Numbered from the stretch's first letter, positions 18,137-27,667 are shown. The stretch is 64,000 nucleotides of DNA from JAFGTX01 sp942492225 (GCA_942492225.1 CALODS010000070.1:62001-126000); one strand, 5' to 3'. A program made the numbers and translations. Notes: generated from the letters alone by a model not told the origin.

Positions 18137-19073
18137 AAAAATAGTAAAAACACTTGAAAATCAATTAGCTGAATTTATTAAGATGAATCAATCATCTGAT
18201 ATGGATTTCTCAACTGAAATTGAAGCTTTAAAATCTAAGATAAAGCAATTAACAGTAGTAGAAGAAATAATAGAAGTACCTATAGCGTGGAAAAAAGTTC
18301 AGGCAGCAAGGGATAAAAATAGATTATCAACTCAAGATTATATTAATGGTTTGACAGAAACATTTATTGAGTTACATGGTGATCGTCTATTTGCTGATGA
18401 TGCTGCAATAATTGGCGGAATTGGTACAATAAACGGACAAGCAGTTACAATTATTGGACACCAAAAAGGGAAAGATATTACAGACAATATTAAACGGAAT
18501 TTTGGAATGCCACATCCTGAAGGCTATAGAAAAGCATTAAGATTAATGAAACAGGCAGAGCGGTTTAATCGTCCGATTTTATGTTTTATTGATACTCCAG
18601 GTGCATACTGTGGCCTAGGTGCAGAAGAGCGTGGACAGGGTGAAGCTATTGCTAAAAATCTTATTGAAATGGCGGGATTAAAAGTGCCTGTAATTTCAAT
18701 TGTTATTGGAGAAGGTGGCAGTGGAGGTGCTCTTGCCTTAGGCGTTGCCGATCGCGTTTGGATGTTAGAGAATGCTATTTATTCTGTACTATCACCTGAA
18801 GGCTTTGCCACGATTTTATGGAAAGATGTATCACGTGCCTCTGAAGCTGCTGGTGTCATGAAAATTACGGCTGAAGATCTAAATGGATTTCGATTAATTG
18901 ATGACATTATTGAGGAACCTAAGTGGACAGATAAATCATCTTGCCATAATTTTCTTGCATCACTTAAAGCTAAAGTATCAAATGAAATTATTGCTTTAAA
19001 ATCGCAAGCAACTGAAGAACTTCGTAATGATCGTTACGCTAAGTTCAGAGAAATGGGCGTATTTCTGCGTTAA
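18126..19073 (+). CDS. accA: Carboxyltransferase alpha subunit of acetyl-CoA carboxylase
   Basis: A 315-residue protein with the AccA core: GRLFADD-type start of the crotonase fold (ELHGDRLFADDAAIIGGIG), HQKGKDITDNIKRNFGMPHPEGYRKA, and the oxyanion segment GEGGSGGALALGVAD. It forms the carboxyltransferase with AccD. ATG 18126 was chosen over the TTG at 18123 because AAAGGAG is correctly spaced. Last enzyme gene of the operon. Confidence 0.96.
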   Translation: MDNKKIVKTLENQLAEFIKMNQSSDMDFSTEIEALKSKIKQLTVVEEIIEVPIAWKKVQAARDKNRLSTQDYINGLTETFIELHGDRLFADDAAIIGGIGTINGQAVTIIGHQKGKDITDNIKRNFGMPHPEGYRKALRLMKQAERFNRPILCFIDTPGAYCGLGAEERGQGEAIAKNLIEMAGLKVPVISIVIGEGGSGGALALGVADRVWMLENAIYSVLSPEGFATILWKDVSRASEAAGVMKITAEDLNGFRLIDDIIEEPKWTDKSSCHNFLASLKAKVSNEIIALKSQATEELRNDRYAKFREMGVFLR

Positions 19074-19113
19074 TATAGATGGTTTGGGGTATATATATTA
19101 AGAAGGTGAGATT

Positions 19114-19401
19114 ATGGACGTTCGAATTAATAGCTATCGTCCAGCAACAATCGCCCCAATAAAAAATGTCAACACCACTAAGAAAGTTGACAAAGGAGAA
19201 GCTCTCCAAGAGAAATCCGCTACTAAGAAAACAGTTTCAACAAAGAAAACAGTTTCAGTAAAAAAAGAAGAAGCAAAGGTAATTGAACCAACAATAAAAA
19301 AAGTAGTAAAATCTGGAGATCAACGTATAGATACTTATGCGTCGTACCGAAAGCGAAAGTATGCTGAACGAATCAAAACGCGGTTTGATTTATTTTTATA
19401 A
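19114..19401 (+). CDS. Small basic protein of unknown function
   Basis: A 95-residue Lys-rich protein starting 40 bases after accA behind AAGGTGAG. The middle (about 25-70) is low-complexity with repeated TKKTVS/KKTVSVKK units; the ends (MDVRINSYRP and RKRKYAERIKTRFDLF) look better conserved. There is no signal peptide or membrane segment. It ends at a strong terminator shared with the acc operon, so it is probably the fifth gene of that transcript. No family recognised; a nucleic-acid-binding or scaffold role is possible but unsupported. Confidence 0.6.
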   Translation: MDVRINSYRPATIAPIKNVNTTKKVDKGEALQEKSATKKTVSTKKTVSVKKEEAKVIEPTIKKVVKSGDQRIDTYASYRKRKYAERIKTRFDLFL

Positions 19402-19420
19402 CAGAATAATTAAAATGATT

Positions 19421-19446
19421 GACAGCCTTGCAAGGCTGTTTTTTTT
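19421..19446 (+). terminator. Terminator of the acc operon
   Basis: The perfect stem ACAGCCTTG/CAAGGCTGT is followed by eight T. Confidence 0.9.
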
Positions 19447-19484
19447 ACAATAAAAATGAATAGTTATTGAGTTTGAAAATAAAT

Positions 19485-19498
19485 TACAGTACACTGTA
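19485..19498 (+). promoter_or_regulatory. Palindromic operator candidate before zupT
   Basis: TACAGT-AC-ACTGTA is a perfect 6-bp inverted repeat 43 bp before the zupT start. The position suits a metal-responsive repressor, but the sequence matches no consensus I can assign. Confidence 0.45.
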
Positions 19499-19540
19499 GT
19501 TGAATACAAAAATGTAATTATTACACGATGGAGGCTTACA

Positions 19541-20347
19541 ATGGAGAATAATGTACTATTTGCGTTCGGACTAACGTTATTTGCTGGTTTATCAACAGGT
19601 ATCGGAAGTGCGCTGGCTTTTTATACGAAGAAAACAAACAAGAAATTTTTGTCAGGTGCCTTAGGGTTTTCAGCAGGGGTGATGATTTATGTCTCTATGA
19701 TCGAGATATTTGTAAAAGCGAGAGCATCTTTAGAAGCTGTTTATGGGTTATCAAAGGGATATTTCATAACAACGGTTGCTTTTTTTTGTGGTATTGCTGT
19801 TATTGCAATTATTGATAAATTCGTACCAACATTTGAAAATCCTCATGAATTGAGAGACGTAACAGATATGAGAAAGGGAGACGAAAGAGAAAAACAAGAG
19901 TTGTTGAGAATGGGGATGTTTTCAGCCTTAGCCATAGCGATTCACAATTTTCCAGAAGGACTAGCAACATTTACAGCAGCATTAAGTGATCCAACATTGG
20001 GCGTGAGCATTGCGGTAGCTATAGCTATTCATAATATTCCGGAAGGTATTGCCGTTTCTGTGCCACTATATTATGCGACGGGTAATAAGAAAAAAGCGTT
20101 TCAGTTATCCTTTTTATCTGGATTATCTGAGCCTGTTGGTGCCATATTAGGTTACTTTATATTAATGCGGTATATGACAGACGCAACATTTGGAATTATC
20201 TTTGCAGGCGTTGCAGGCATAATGGTCTATATTTCACTAGATGAGTTGCTGCCAACGGCAGAAAAGTATGGCGAACACCATATTGCAATTTGGGGGCTTA
20301 TTTTAGGGATGCTTGTAATGGCATCAAGTCTCGTTCTATTTGCATGA
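19541..20347 (+). CDS. zupT: ZIP-family metal transporter
   Basis: A 268-residue membrane protein with about eight transmembrane segments. It carries both ZIP metal-binding motifs, AIHNFPEGLATF and AIHNIPEGIAV, in helices 4 and 5, characteristic of ZupT. It imports zinc and other divalent cations such as iron or manganese into the cytoplasm. It is monocistronic, with its own terminator, and a perfect palindrome lies in the promoter region. Confidence 0.93.
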   Translation: MENNVLFAFGLTLFAGLSTGIGSALAFYTKKTNKKFLSGALGFSAGVMIYVSMIEIFVKARASLEAVYGLSKGYFITTVAFFCGIAVIAIIDKFVPTFENPHELRDVTDMRKGDEREKQELLRMGMFSALAIAIHNFPEGLATFTAALSDPTLGVSIAVAIAIHNIPEGIAVSVPLYYATGNKKKAFQLSFLSGLSEPVGAILGYFILMRYMTDATFGIIFAGVAGIMVYISLDELLPTAEKYGEHHIAIWGLILGMLVMASSLVLFA

Positions 20348-20362
20348 TAAAGAAAATTAATC

Positions 20363-20396
20363 AGCTATATATCTTAAAGGTATATAGCTTTTTTTA
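20363..20396 (+). terminator. Terminator of zupT
   Basis: The perfect stem AGCTATATA/TATATAGCT with a 9-base loop is followed by six or more T. Confidence 0.85.
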
Positions 20397-20487
20397 TTTT
20401 TCAAAAAATGAACAAAAGAAAATATTGAATAATGAGGTGCCTATGATAAAATAGCGTTGATTATCATAAAATTTTGAGGTGATACTT

Positions 20488-22095
20488 TTGAATAGAAAAA
20501 ATTTACTAAAAGGCGGAATAGGACTCCTCGTACTTCTTATAAGTTTAGCAGGTGTTGGCTACTTTGTTATCAGTCAATCAGAGACAACTTCCTATAAACA
20601 ACTTATTATTGGGCGATCCAATGATTCAATTAGTTTAGATCCTGCGATCACGACTGACGAAGAGTCTTTTGAAGTTGCAGTGAATATTTATGAAACTCTA
20701 GTAAAAACAGATAATAGTTCTCAACTGATTATGCCTGGTCTTGCGGAAAGTTGGAAGATGAGTGAAGATGGTTTAAAATGGACCTTTAAAATAAGAGATA
20801 ATGTTGTTTTTCATGATGGAACAGCATTAAATGCCAAAGCTGTTGCTTTTAATTTTCATAGATGGATGAATGAAGATAGTCCCTATCACACAGGTCAATT
20901 TACTTATTGGAGTCATAGTTTTAATGGATTTCCTGGTATTGTCAAATCTGTTACTGCACTATCGGATACAACGCTTGAAATTGTTTTGAATGAACCCTAT
21001 GCGCCTTTTTTAAGTGTGATATCAATGACTGCTTTTGGTATAGCAAGTCCAGATGCCATAATGACTTATAATGAAAATTTAAAACGTCATCCTGTAGGTA
21101 CTGGTGCATTTGTATTCAGTGAATGGATAAGTGGTGAAAAGATAATTCTAGAAAAAAACACCCGCTATTGGGGAGATTTAGCAAAGGTTGATGCCGTAGA
21201 ATTCAGAACGATCCAACCTTATGAAGACAAGCTTAAATTATTACAAAGTGGTGAAATTCATATAGCAAGTGGATTATCACCTGATGAAGTGACGTCGATT
21301 GAAAAAGTTGATACTTTGGATTTGTATTATCGTCCGTTTTTGAATATCGGATATCTAGCCCTTAATAATATGATAGAACCATTTGATAAAAAAGAAGTAA
21401 GACAAGCAATTAGCTTATTAATTGACAAAGATAGATTAATGAATAAAGAATTAGATGCTTTATCACGTCCAGCGCATTCATTTTTGCCACCATTGGTTCT
21501 GGGATATCATGAAGGAATAAAATCAACCAATTATAATTTAGATAAAGCAAAAGAATTGTTGACACTAGCAGGCTATCCAGATGGATTTAGTGCAACAATA
21601 TGGGTAATGGACCGTCAAAGAAATTACTTTTCAAACCCAAGAGGTATGGCCTCTTATATTCAAGAACAATTGGCTCCAGCAGGTATTACTTTAGAGATTA
21701 ATGTGTTTAAGTGGGATGATTATATTGAACGTATAAAAGAGGGCAAACATCAAATGGCCTTAGTTGGTTGGAATGGTGACTTTGTGGATCCAGATAACTT
21801 TCTATATACAATTTTTTCATCAGAAAATACGAGAGAAGGACTGGTGCTAAATTATTCTTTTTACAGAAATGAGCGCGTAGATTTCTTGTTAACACAAGCA
21901 AGACGAAGTACGGATATCGAATTTAGAAAGAGTCTATATAGAGAATTACAGGAAATTATTGAACGTGAAGTTGCTTCTATTCCCCTGGTTCATACAATGG
22001 CTGCTATCGGTGCAAGGGATGAAGTTATTGGTTTTAAAACGCAAATTACTGGGGTTGAAGAACTTAAAAATGTTGATTTGATAAAAAAGGAATAG
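20488..22095 (+). CDS. Membrane-anchored solute-binding protein, family 5 (oligopeptide/nickel type)
   Basis: A 535-residue protein of the SBP_bac_5 family: signal-anchor helix at about 9-28 (GGIGLLVLLISLAGVGYFVI), then the family start IIGRSNDSISLDPA, and the later PVGTGAFVFSEW and FDKKEVRQAISLLIDKDR segments. There is no lipobox Cys, so it is probably held by an uncleaved N-terminal helix. It starts at TTG 20488 behind GAGGTG. No ABC permease or ATPase is nearby; instead the operon continues with a small anchored protein, a histidine kinase and a response regulator. It may therefore act as the ligand-sensing part of the two-component system, probably for peptides; this is inference. Confidence 0.82.
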   Translation: MNRKNLLKGGIGLLVLLISLAGVGYFVISQSETTSYKQLIIGRSNDSISLDPAITTDEESFEVAVNIYETLVKTDNSSQLIMPGLAESWKMSEDGLKWTFKIRDNVVFHDGTALNAKAVAFNFHRWMNEDSPYHTGQFTYWSHSFNGFPGIVKSVTALSDTTLEIVLNEPYAPFLSVISMTAFGIASPDAIMTYNENLKRHPVGTGAFVFSEWISGEKIILEKNTRYWGDLAKVDAVEFRTIQPYEDKLKLLQSGEIHIASGLSPDEVTSIEKVDTLDLYYRPFLNIGYLALNNMIEPFDKKEVRQAISLLIDKDRLMNKELDALSRPAHSFLPPLVLGYHEGIKSTNYNLDKAKELLTLAGYPDGFSATIWVMDRQRNYFSNPRGMASYIQEQLAPAGITLEINVFKWDDYIERIKEGKHQMALVGWNGDFVDPDNFLYTIFSSENTREGLVLNYSFYRNERVDFLLTQARRSTDIEFRKSLYRELQEIIEREVASIPLVHTMAAIGARDEVIGFKTQITGVEELKNVDLIKKE

Positions 22096-22101
22096 TGCAT
22101 T

Positions 22102-22701
22102 ATGAAAATAGAAAAAAAAATTAGTTGGGCAATAATCGCTTTAGTGATCATGTTATCAATGCTAGTCACAAATTATAGACAATCACAACTTGAGCGCAAA
22201 CAATATATCCCTTCATTACCGCGCCCAATAGCGGAAGAAATGCTTTTGATTACATCGGCAGGTCAAAGTACAGACACGTATATCGTTAAGGACATCGCTA
22301 ATAAATTGATGATTCATAATTACTTTATGCCACAAGGGACAGATTTAGATTTAGAGGATATAAAGAGTATTGTTTTTGTTGTAGGCTACAGCGATATTGG
22401 AGAAAAATTACATGAACTGACGGTGAAAGAAGAGCTTGAACGCGTGAAATCTTTACTAACCCTTGCTCATAAAGAGGACATAACACTAATAACGGTTTAC
22501 ATCGGTGGCAAACAACGTCGATCAAAAGAAACGGATTTGTTATTATCTGAAATTGGTCGATATTCAGATTATATTATAGGAACAACAGATGGTGACTTTG
22601 ATCATTTCATTTCAACAATTGCAAAAGATAATGATATTCCTATTACACTGGTCAATGAGATTACTGATATCTCCGAACCATTTGCTTCGGCTTTTAGGTA
22701 G
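22102..22701 (+). CDS. Membrane-anchored protein, DUF6305-like
   Basis: A 199-residue protein with one N-terminal membrane helix (about 9-24). The segment EEMLLITSAGQSTDTYIVKDIANKL resembles what I recall of DUF6305 proteins; the family name is tentative. The rest alternates strands and helices like a Rossmann-type sensor domain (IVFVVGYSDIGEKL, ITLITVYIGG). It lies 6 bases after the binding-protein gene and 8 bases before the kinase, so it is very likely a component of the same sensory unit. Confidence 0.6.
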   Translation: MKIEKKISWAIIALVIMLSMLVTNYRQSQLERKQYIPSLPRPIAEEMLLITSAGQSTDTYIVKDIANKLMIHNYFMPQGTDLDLEDIKSIVFVVGYSDIGEKLHELTVKEELERVKSLLTLAHKEDITLITVYIGGKQRRSKETDLLLSEIGRYSDYIIGTTDGDFDHFISTIAKDNDIPITLVNEITDISEPFASAFR

Positions 22702-22709
22702 GTGTGAAG

Positions 22710-24089
22710 ATGATTGAATATAAGAAAAGTGGCATGCATCATATAATTTTGGGTAGTTTTTTATTGTTTCTGGTTGTATTGATCCCCTTAATCACGAAAA
22801 ACAACTGGTTTAGCATGATTGTTAAAATAAGAGAAGCAATAACGACCGGTGATACAGGTCACTTGATCATGGCTTCTGCTTCTAATAGCATAATTTTTAC
22901 GATACAGAACACCCTAAGTTTTATTGGTGTTTATAGCATTTTGAATGGAATCAATAAAAAAAATAAGTTGTCTGAAACAACTGTATTCATTTTTATAATG
23001 GTTCTTTATTTTTTAGTGAATTATAGTTTAAGTTTGTTATTTGTACAACCTTGGGAAATCACTACAAGTTTAATTGCATGTGTTATCACCATATTTTTAA
23101 TAAGAAAATCCGATGGAAGGCATGATTCTATATTTAGAGCATCTGTTGTTTCACTTCAAGTATTTTTCGCCTTCCAATGGCTTAATATAATGCCATCCTT
23201 ATCTAAATATCTATTTGGAATGACAGACATACCAAGTAGTATTAAGTTAACATCAATCTATTTAGAAAGTACTTACGTAATGAATTTTGTGGGATTGGCA
23301 TTTTTCTTACCCCTATTTATATCTGGGGGAATAACATCGGTGTTATTTGTCAGCTTTGATAGAAACATTCGATTTGCCAAGGAAAATTACGAAAAAGAAA
23401 AAGATCTTGATGCCATTCGAGCCAAAGCGCTAGAAAATAGGATTTATCAGGAAATCCATACACTGACTCATGATTTAAAGACACCCCTTGTCACTATCAG
23501 AGGATTGAGTTCATTATTATCTATTTCTCACGACAAAAATAAAATTACTGATTATACAGCGCGAATTGATAATGCCGTTGAAAAAATGTCAGAGATGATC
23601 ACAAGTTTCTTATATGGAAAATCAAGGCAACTTTTGACGGCCGAAGAGTTAGTTAACTATGTACGTGCACAAATTCCAATAGAAAATGATCAATTATCCG
23701 TCTCTATAAATCTGGAGGATAACTTACCGAAACTTTATGCAAATAAAATTAGAGTAGTAAGAGCGCTCATTAATATCATTGAAAATGCGATGGTTGTTCC
23801 GACACTTAATGAGATGAAAACAATTGATATTGATATCCGGTCAACGGTGGCAGGGGTTGAGTTCTTAATTGCGGATAATGGCATAGGTATTGAAGAGGAT
23901 AAAATGAACAAGATATGGTCTGTTGGCTATTCTACATCCAATACAAGTGGTCTTGGCTTATCCTTTGCTCGCAAAGTAATTGAAGACAATCGTGGTACGA
24001 TATCTCTTGATAGTGTTGTTAATCAAGGTACAAGGGTTAAAATATTTTTACCAAATGCTGACGACGAATGGGAGTGTGAAAATGAATAA
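22710..24089 (+). CDS. Sensor histidine kinase
   Basis: A 459-residue membrane kinase. About six hydrophobic segments fill residues 10-220 without a large extracellular loop, which fits sensing through a partner protein. The phosphoacceptor box is HTLTHDLKTPLVTIRG near residue 255. The ATPase domain has an N-box (NIIENAM), G1 (DNGIGIEED) and G2 (GLGLSFARKVIE). ATG 22710 was preferred to GTG 22704 for ribosome-site spacing (AGGTAGG). It overlaps the regulator gene by 8 bases. Confidence 0.9.
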   Translation: MIEYKKSGMHHIILGSFLLFLVVLIPLITKNNWFSMIVKIREAITTGDTGHLIMASASNSIIFTIQNTLSFIGVYSILNGINKKNKLSETTVFIFIMVLYFLVNYSLSLLFVQPWEITTSLIACVITIFLIRKSDGRHDSIFRASVVSLQVFFAFQWLNIMPSLSKYLFGMTDIPSSIKLTSIYLESTYVMNFVGLAFFLPLFISGGITSVLFVSFDRNIRFAKENYEKEKDLDAIRAKALENRIYQEIHTLTHDLKTPLVTIRGLSSLLSISHDKNKITDYTARIDNAVEKMSEMITSFLYGKSRQLLTAEELVNYVRAQIPIENDQLSVSINLEDNLPKLYANKIRVVRALINIIENAMVVPTLNEMKTIDIDIRSTVAGVEFLIADNGIGIEEDKMNKIWSVGYSTSNTSGLGLSFARKVIEDNRGTISLDSVVNQGTRVKIFLPNADDEWECENE

Positions 24090-24708
24090 GAAAGTAATAG
24101 TCATAGATGACGAAGTGGATATACTCTATACGATAAAAGAAATATGTGAATTCAGCGGATTCGATGTATTTACTGCAACCAGTGGCAAAGAGGGGCTGAG
24201 ACTTTGCGCAGAAAAAAATCCTCATTTGGTGATTGTTGATTTTCATATGCCAGGTTGGGATGGTTTAACGACAGTGAAAAAAATAAAAGAAGTTGATGAG
24301 ACGGTGTCAATACTTGTTTTGACTGTTGACGAACGTCAAGAAATATCTGACCATTTTATTGAAGCTGGTGCAACTGATTTTGCGATAAAACCAATTAAAG
24401 CTCCTGATTTGATTGCACGAATTAATGTGAATTTAAAAATTAATGAAATCCAACAGCAAAGCAAAAAAGCAAAAGAAACGGTTTATATAGAAAAAGGCAT
24501 TAGTGCTGCAACGCTATCCTTGATAGAAAAACATTTAAGAGAAAAAAATGAGGGACAAACCATTGATGAAATTTCTAAGGGTGTTTCTCTCGCTTATCAA
24601 ACAGTTCACAGATATGTACATTATATGTTAGGAACGGGTAAAATAGAGGTGTTACCCGTATACGGACAGGTGGGTCGCCCGAAAAACCACTACAAAATTG
24701 TAGTGTAG
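24082..24708 (+). CDS. Response regulator with winged-helix output (DcuR/CitB-like)
   Basis: A 208-residue protein. The receiver (1-120) has VIDDEVD, the phosphoacceptor Asp in LVIVDFHMPGWDG (about 53) and the conserved Lys in FAIKPIKAPD. The C-terminus (about 140-205) is a small helix-turn-helix with TIDEISKGVSLAYQTVHRYVHYML. Regulators of this type control uptake and catabolism of small molecules. The likely target is the adjacent transporter/peptidase operon. Confidence 0.88.
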   Translation: MNKKVIVIDDEVDILYTIKEICEFSGFDVFTATSGKEGLRLCAEKNPHLVIVDFHMPGWDGLTTVKKIKEVDETVSILVLTVDERQEISDHFIEAGATDFAIKPIKAPDLIARINVNLKINEIQQQSKKAKETVYIEKGISAATLSLIEKHLREKNEGQTIDEISKGVSLAYQTVHRYVHYMLGTGKIEVLPVYGQVGRPKNHYKIVV

Positions 24709-24848
24709 CATACGATAAATTGTCAAACAATTGCATAGTTTTTTTATTTTTTTTCAGAGAAATATGTTAGGAAAATTTAAATTAATAAATATTCTTCTTA
24801 TAATAAATACAAAGCAATAATAATTATTTATTTATTTGGGAGGCTATT

Positions 24849-26396
24849 ATGAAAGACAATGCAAATGCGATCAAGAAAACTGGTTTATTTAACCGTTTCT
24901 TAAATGTCGTAGAACGTGGTGGCAATAAATTACCACATCCAGTAACAATTTTTATGATTTTATCTTTGGCAGTTATCGTTATTTCAGAAATCGCTGCAAA
25001 GACAAACATGACAGTATCTTACTATGATGCGAAAGCGAAAGCGGATGCAACAGTAACAGCAATTTCTTTAATGAATGCTGAAGGATTAAGATACATGCTG
25101 ACGTCTGCAACAAAAAACTTTACAGGTTTTGCACCACTTGGAACAGTTCTAGTAGCAATGCTAGGTGTTGGTGTTGCAGAAAAAACTGGCTTAATTGCAG
25201 CAACACTTAAGAAAGTTGTACTAGGTACACCTAAGAAATTAATAACAGCAGTTGTTATTCTTATGGGTATCATGTCAAACGTTGCATCAGATGCGGGATA
25301 TGTTGTACTTGTTCCTCTTGGCGCGATTGTATTTTTAAGTTTTAATAGACATCCACTTGCTGGTTTAGCGGCAGCATTCGCTGGGGTTTCAGCTGGTTTC
25401 TCGGCAAACCTTTTACTTGGAACACTTGATCCACTTCTTTCAGGTATTACAAACGAAGCGTTAAAAATTGGTGGGTATGAAACGACAATTTTACCAACGG
25501 CTAACTACTACTTTATGTTTGTTTCTACATTTTTACTAACAATACTTGGTGTATTTGTTACAGAAAAAATCGTTGAACCAAGACTTGGAGAGTATAAAGG
25601 ACCACACTTAATCGAAACAATGGATGTTTCGGCAGAAGAGAAAAAAGGTCTTAAATGGGCTGGTATATCACTTCTTATTTTTTCCGCTGTAATGTTATTA
25701 TTAACAGTTCCGGGCAATGCATTATTAAGAGTACCAGTTGAAGGTTCTGATGTTGGTAACTTAGCATTATTTGTTGGTAGCGGACTTGTACCGACAATTA
25801 TGTTGTTCTTCTTAATTCCTGGGATTGTATTTGGTGTTGCTTCTGGAACAATTAAGAATGACAAAGATGTTGTGCATGGTATGTCTGCAGCAATGGCAAG
25901 TATGGGTGGTTACTTAGTACTGGCATTTGCAGCAGCACAATTCGTAGCATACTTTGGCTATACAAAATTAGGTATTATCTTAGCAGTAGGTGGTGCAAAC
26001 TTCTTACAAAACATTGGATTTGTTGGTTTACCACTTGTATTAGGGTTTATCTTTGTCGCAGCGATTATCAACTTATTTATTGGTTCAGCATCAGCTAAAT
26101 GGGGTATCATGGCACCTATTTTCGTGCCAATGTTATTACGTCTTGGTATTACACCAGAATTTACTCAATTAGCTTATAGAATTGGTGATTCAACAACAAA
26201 TATTATTTCACCATTAATGTCATATTTTGCAGTAATCGTTACATTTGCACAAAAATATGATGAAGATACAGGTATTGGTACACTGATTTCATCAATGTTA
26301 CCATACTCAATTGTATTCTTATTAGGATGGACTTTAATGCTAATTATCTGGTACATGACGGGTTTACCAATTGGGCCAGATGCATTTATGAGATAA
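24849..26396 (+). CDS. AbgT-family transporter
   Basis: A 515-residue membrane protein with about 11-13 helices. It matches the AbgT (p-aminobenzoyl-glutamate transporter) family from the N-terminal NRFLNVVERGGNKLPHPVTIF through GIMSNVASDAGYVVLVPLGA to IGDSTTNIISPLMSYF near the end. Members import aminobenzoyl-glutamate or export sulfonamides. The peptidase just downstream suggests uptake and cleavage of a small peptide-like substrate. Ribosome site GGGAGGC; a TATAAT lies at 24799-24804. Confidence 0.92.
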   Translation: MKDNANAIKKTGLFNRFLNVVERGGNKLPHPVTIFMILSLAVIVISEIAAKTNMTVSYYDAKAKADATVTAISLMNAEGLRYMLTSATKNFTGFAPLGTVLVAMLGVGVAEKTGLIAATLKKVVLGTPKKLITAVVILMGIMSNVASDAGYVVLVPLGAIVFLSFNRHPLAGLAAAFAGVSAGFSANLLLGTLDPLLSGITNEALKIGGYETTILPTANYYFMFVSTFLLTILGVFVTEKIVEPRLGEYKGPHLIETMDVSAEEKKGLKWAGISLLIFSAVMLLLTVPGNALLRVPVEGSDVGNLALFVGSGLVPTIMLFFLIPGIVFGVASGTIKNDKDVVHGMSAAMASMGGYLVLAFAAAQFVAYFGYTKLGIILAVGGANFLQNIGFVGLPLVLGFIFVAAIINLFIGSASAKWGIMAPIFVPMLLRLGITPEFTQLAYRIGDSTTNIISPLMSYFAVIVTFAQKYDEDTGIGTLISSMLPYSIVFLLGWTLMLIIWYMTGLPIGPDAFMR

Positions 26397-26442
26397 AAAA
26401 TAAAGTCGTTTTATTATTTTAATAAAGCACTGATATGAGTTA

Positions 26443-26472
26443 ACAACGAGACATCGAAAGATGTCTCATTGT
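26443..26472 (+). other. Intergenic stem-loop with GAAA tetraloop
   Basis: The stem ACAA(C)GAGACATC pairs with GATGTCTC(A)TTGT around a GAAA loop, between the AbgT and peptidase genes. No T-run follows, so it is more likely an mRNA stability or processing element within an operon than a terminator. Confidence 0.5.
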
Positions 26473-26507
26473 CGTATTCAAAGCATGTAAAACATAGGAG
26501 GGGTTCT

Positions 26508-27626
26508 ATGATCAATCAAGAAAGAATTGTAAATGAGTTTATTAAGTACGTAAAAATTTCAAGTCCGACAAAAACAGAAGGTGAATTTGCAACCTTTATT
26601 TCAACGGAGTTAAAGAACTTGGGATTAGATGTTGTTATTGATGATGCTGGCGAGAAGGTTGGAAGTGACACAGGAAATGTTATCGCTAAGTTAAAAGGAA
26701 CAACAAAGGGAGAAACTATCCTTTTTAGTTGCCATATGGATACGGTTTCACCTGGTATAGGTATTAAACCGATTATCAAAGATGGAACGATCTATAGTGA
26801 TGGAACAACAATTCTAGGTGGCGACAATAAAGCTGGCATCGCAGCAATTGTAGAAGCAATTAAAGTCTTAAAAGAAGAAAATATTGCTCATGGAGATATA
26901 GAAATTTCTTTTAGTATCTATGAAGAAGGTGGCTTACATGGTGCAAAAAATTTAGACTTTGATCAATTTGAATCTAAAAAAGCATTCATCTTAGATAGTG
27001 GTGGCGATCCAGGTCAAATCATTATAAAAGGACCAGCACAAGATAAACTTGAGTTTAAAGTAATTGGGAAACCTGCACATGCCGGTGTTTGTCCAGAAGA
27101 AGGTATTAGTGCAATCATGGTGGCAAGTGAAGCCATAAGTAACATGAAATTGCTAAGAATTGATGCAGAAACAACAGCCAATATTGGGTCGATTGAAGGC
27201 GGTGGACCAACAAATATTGTAGTGCCAGAAGTCATTGTTAAAGCTGAAGCAAGAAGTCTTGATAACGACAAATTAAAAGCACAATCTATGCATATGGTGG
27301 AATGTTTCTTAGCGGCAGGTGAAAAGTTTGGTGCTAAGATTGAACCAACGGTTGTGCGTATGTATTCAGCATTTTCAGTTGATGAAGAAGCTGAAATTGT
27401 TGCAAGAGCCAAGGAAGCTTGTACAAATATTGGACTAAAAGCTTTTACTGATTCTTCAGGTGGTGGCAGTGATACCAATGTCTTTAATGCAAACGGCTTA
27501 ATGGCTGTTAACTTAGGCATCGGTGAAAGAAAACCACATACCTTAGAAGAACATTTGCATATTCAGGACTTAGTAGATGCATCAAGACTTGTGCTTGAAT
27601 TAATAAAAGTACATGTAGCAAAGTAA
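26508..27626 (+). CDS. M20 family peptidase (PepT-like)
   Basis: A 372-residue zinc peptidase. Metal ligands are seen in FSCHMDTV (His, Asp), GGDNKAGIAAI and EEGGLHGAKNLD (catalytic Glu-Glu), with the dimerisation domain at about 190-300 and the closing His in KPHTLEEHLH. It resembles PepT-type tripeptidases and is probably cytoplasmic. ATG 26508 follows AGGAGGGG. Its position after an AbgT transporter and a peptide-type sensor module suggests it hydrolyses the imported substrate. Confidence 0.9.
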   Translation: MINQERIVNEFIKYVKISSPTKTEGEFATFISTELKNLGLDVVIDDAGEKVGSDTGNVIAKLKGTTKGETILFSCHMDTVSPGIGIKPIIKDGTIYSDGTTILGGDNKAGIAAIVEAIKVLKEENIAHGDIEISFSIYEEGGLHGAKNLDFDQFESKKAFILDSGGDPGQIIIKGPAQDKLEFKVIGKPAHAGVCPEEGISAIMVASEAISNMKLLRIDAETTANIGSIEGGGPTNIVVPEVIVKAEARSLDNDKLKAQSMHMVECFLAAGEKFGAKIEPTVVRMYSAFSVDEEAEIVARAKEACTNIGLKAFTDSSGGGSDTNVFNANGLMAVNLGIGERKPHTLEEHLHIQDLVDASRLVLELIKVHVAK

Positions 27627-27667
27627 GGACTAGAAGCTTTTAACCATACAAATATAAAATTGACAAA

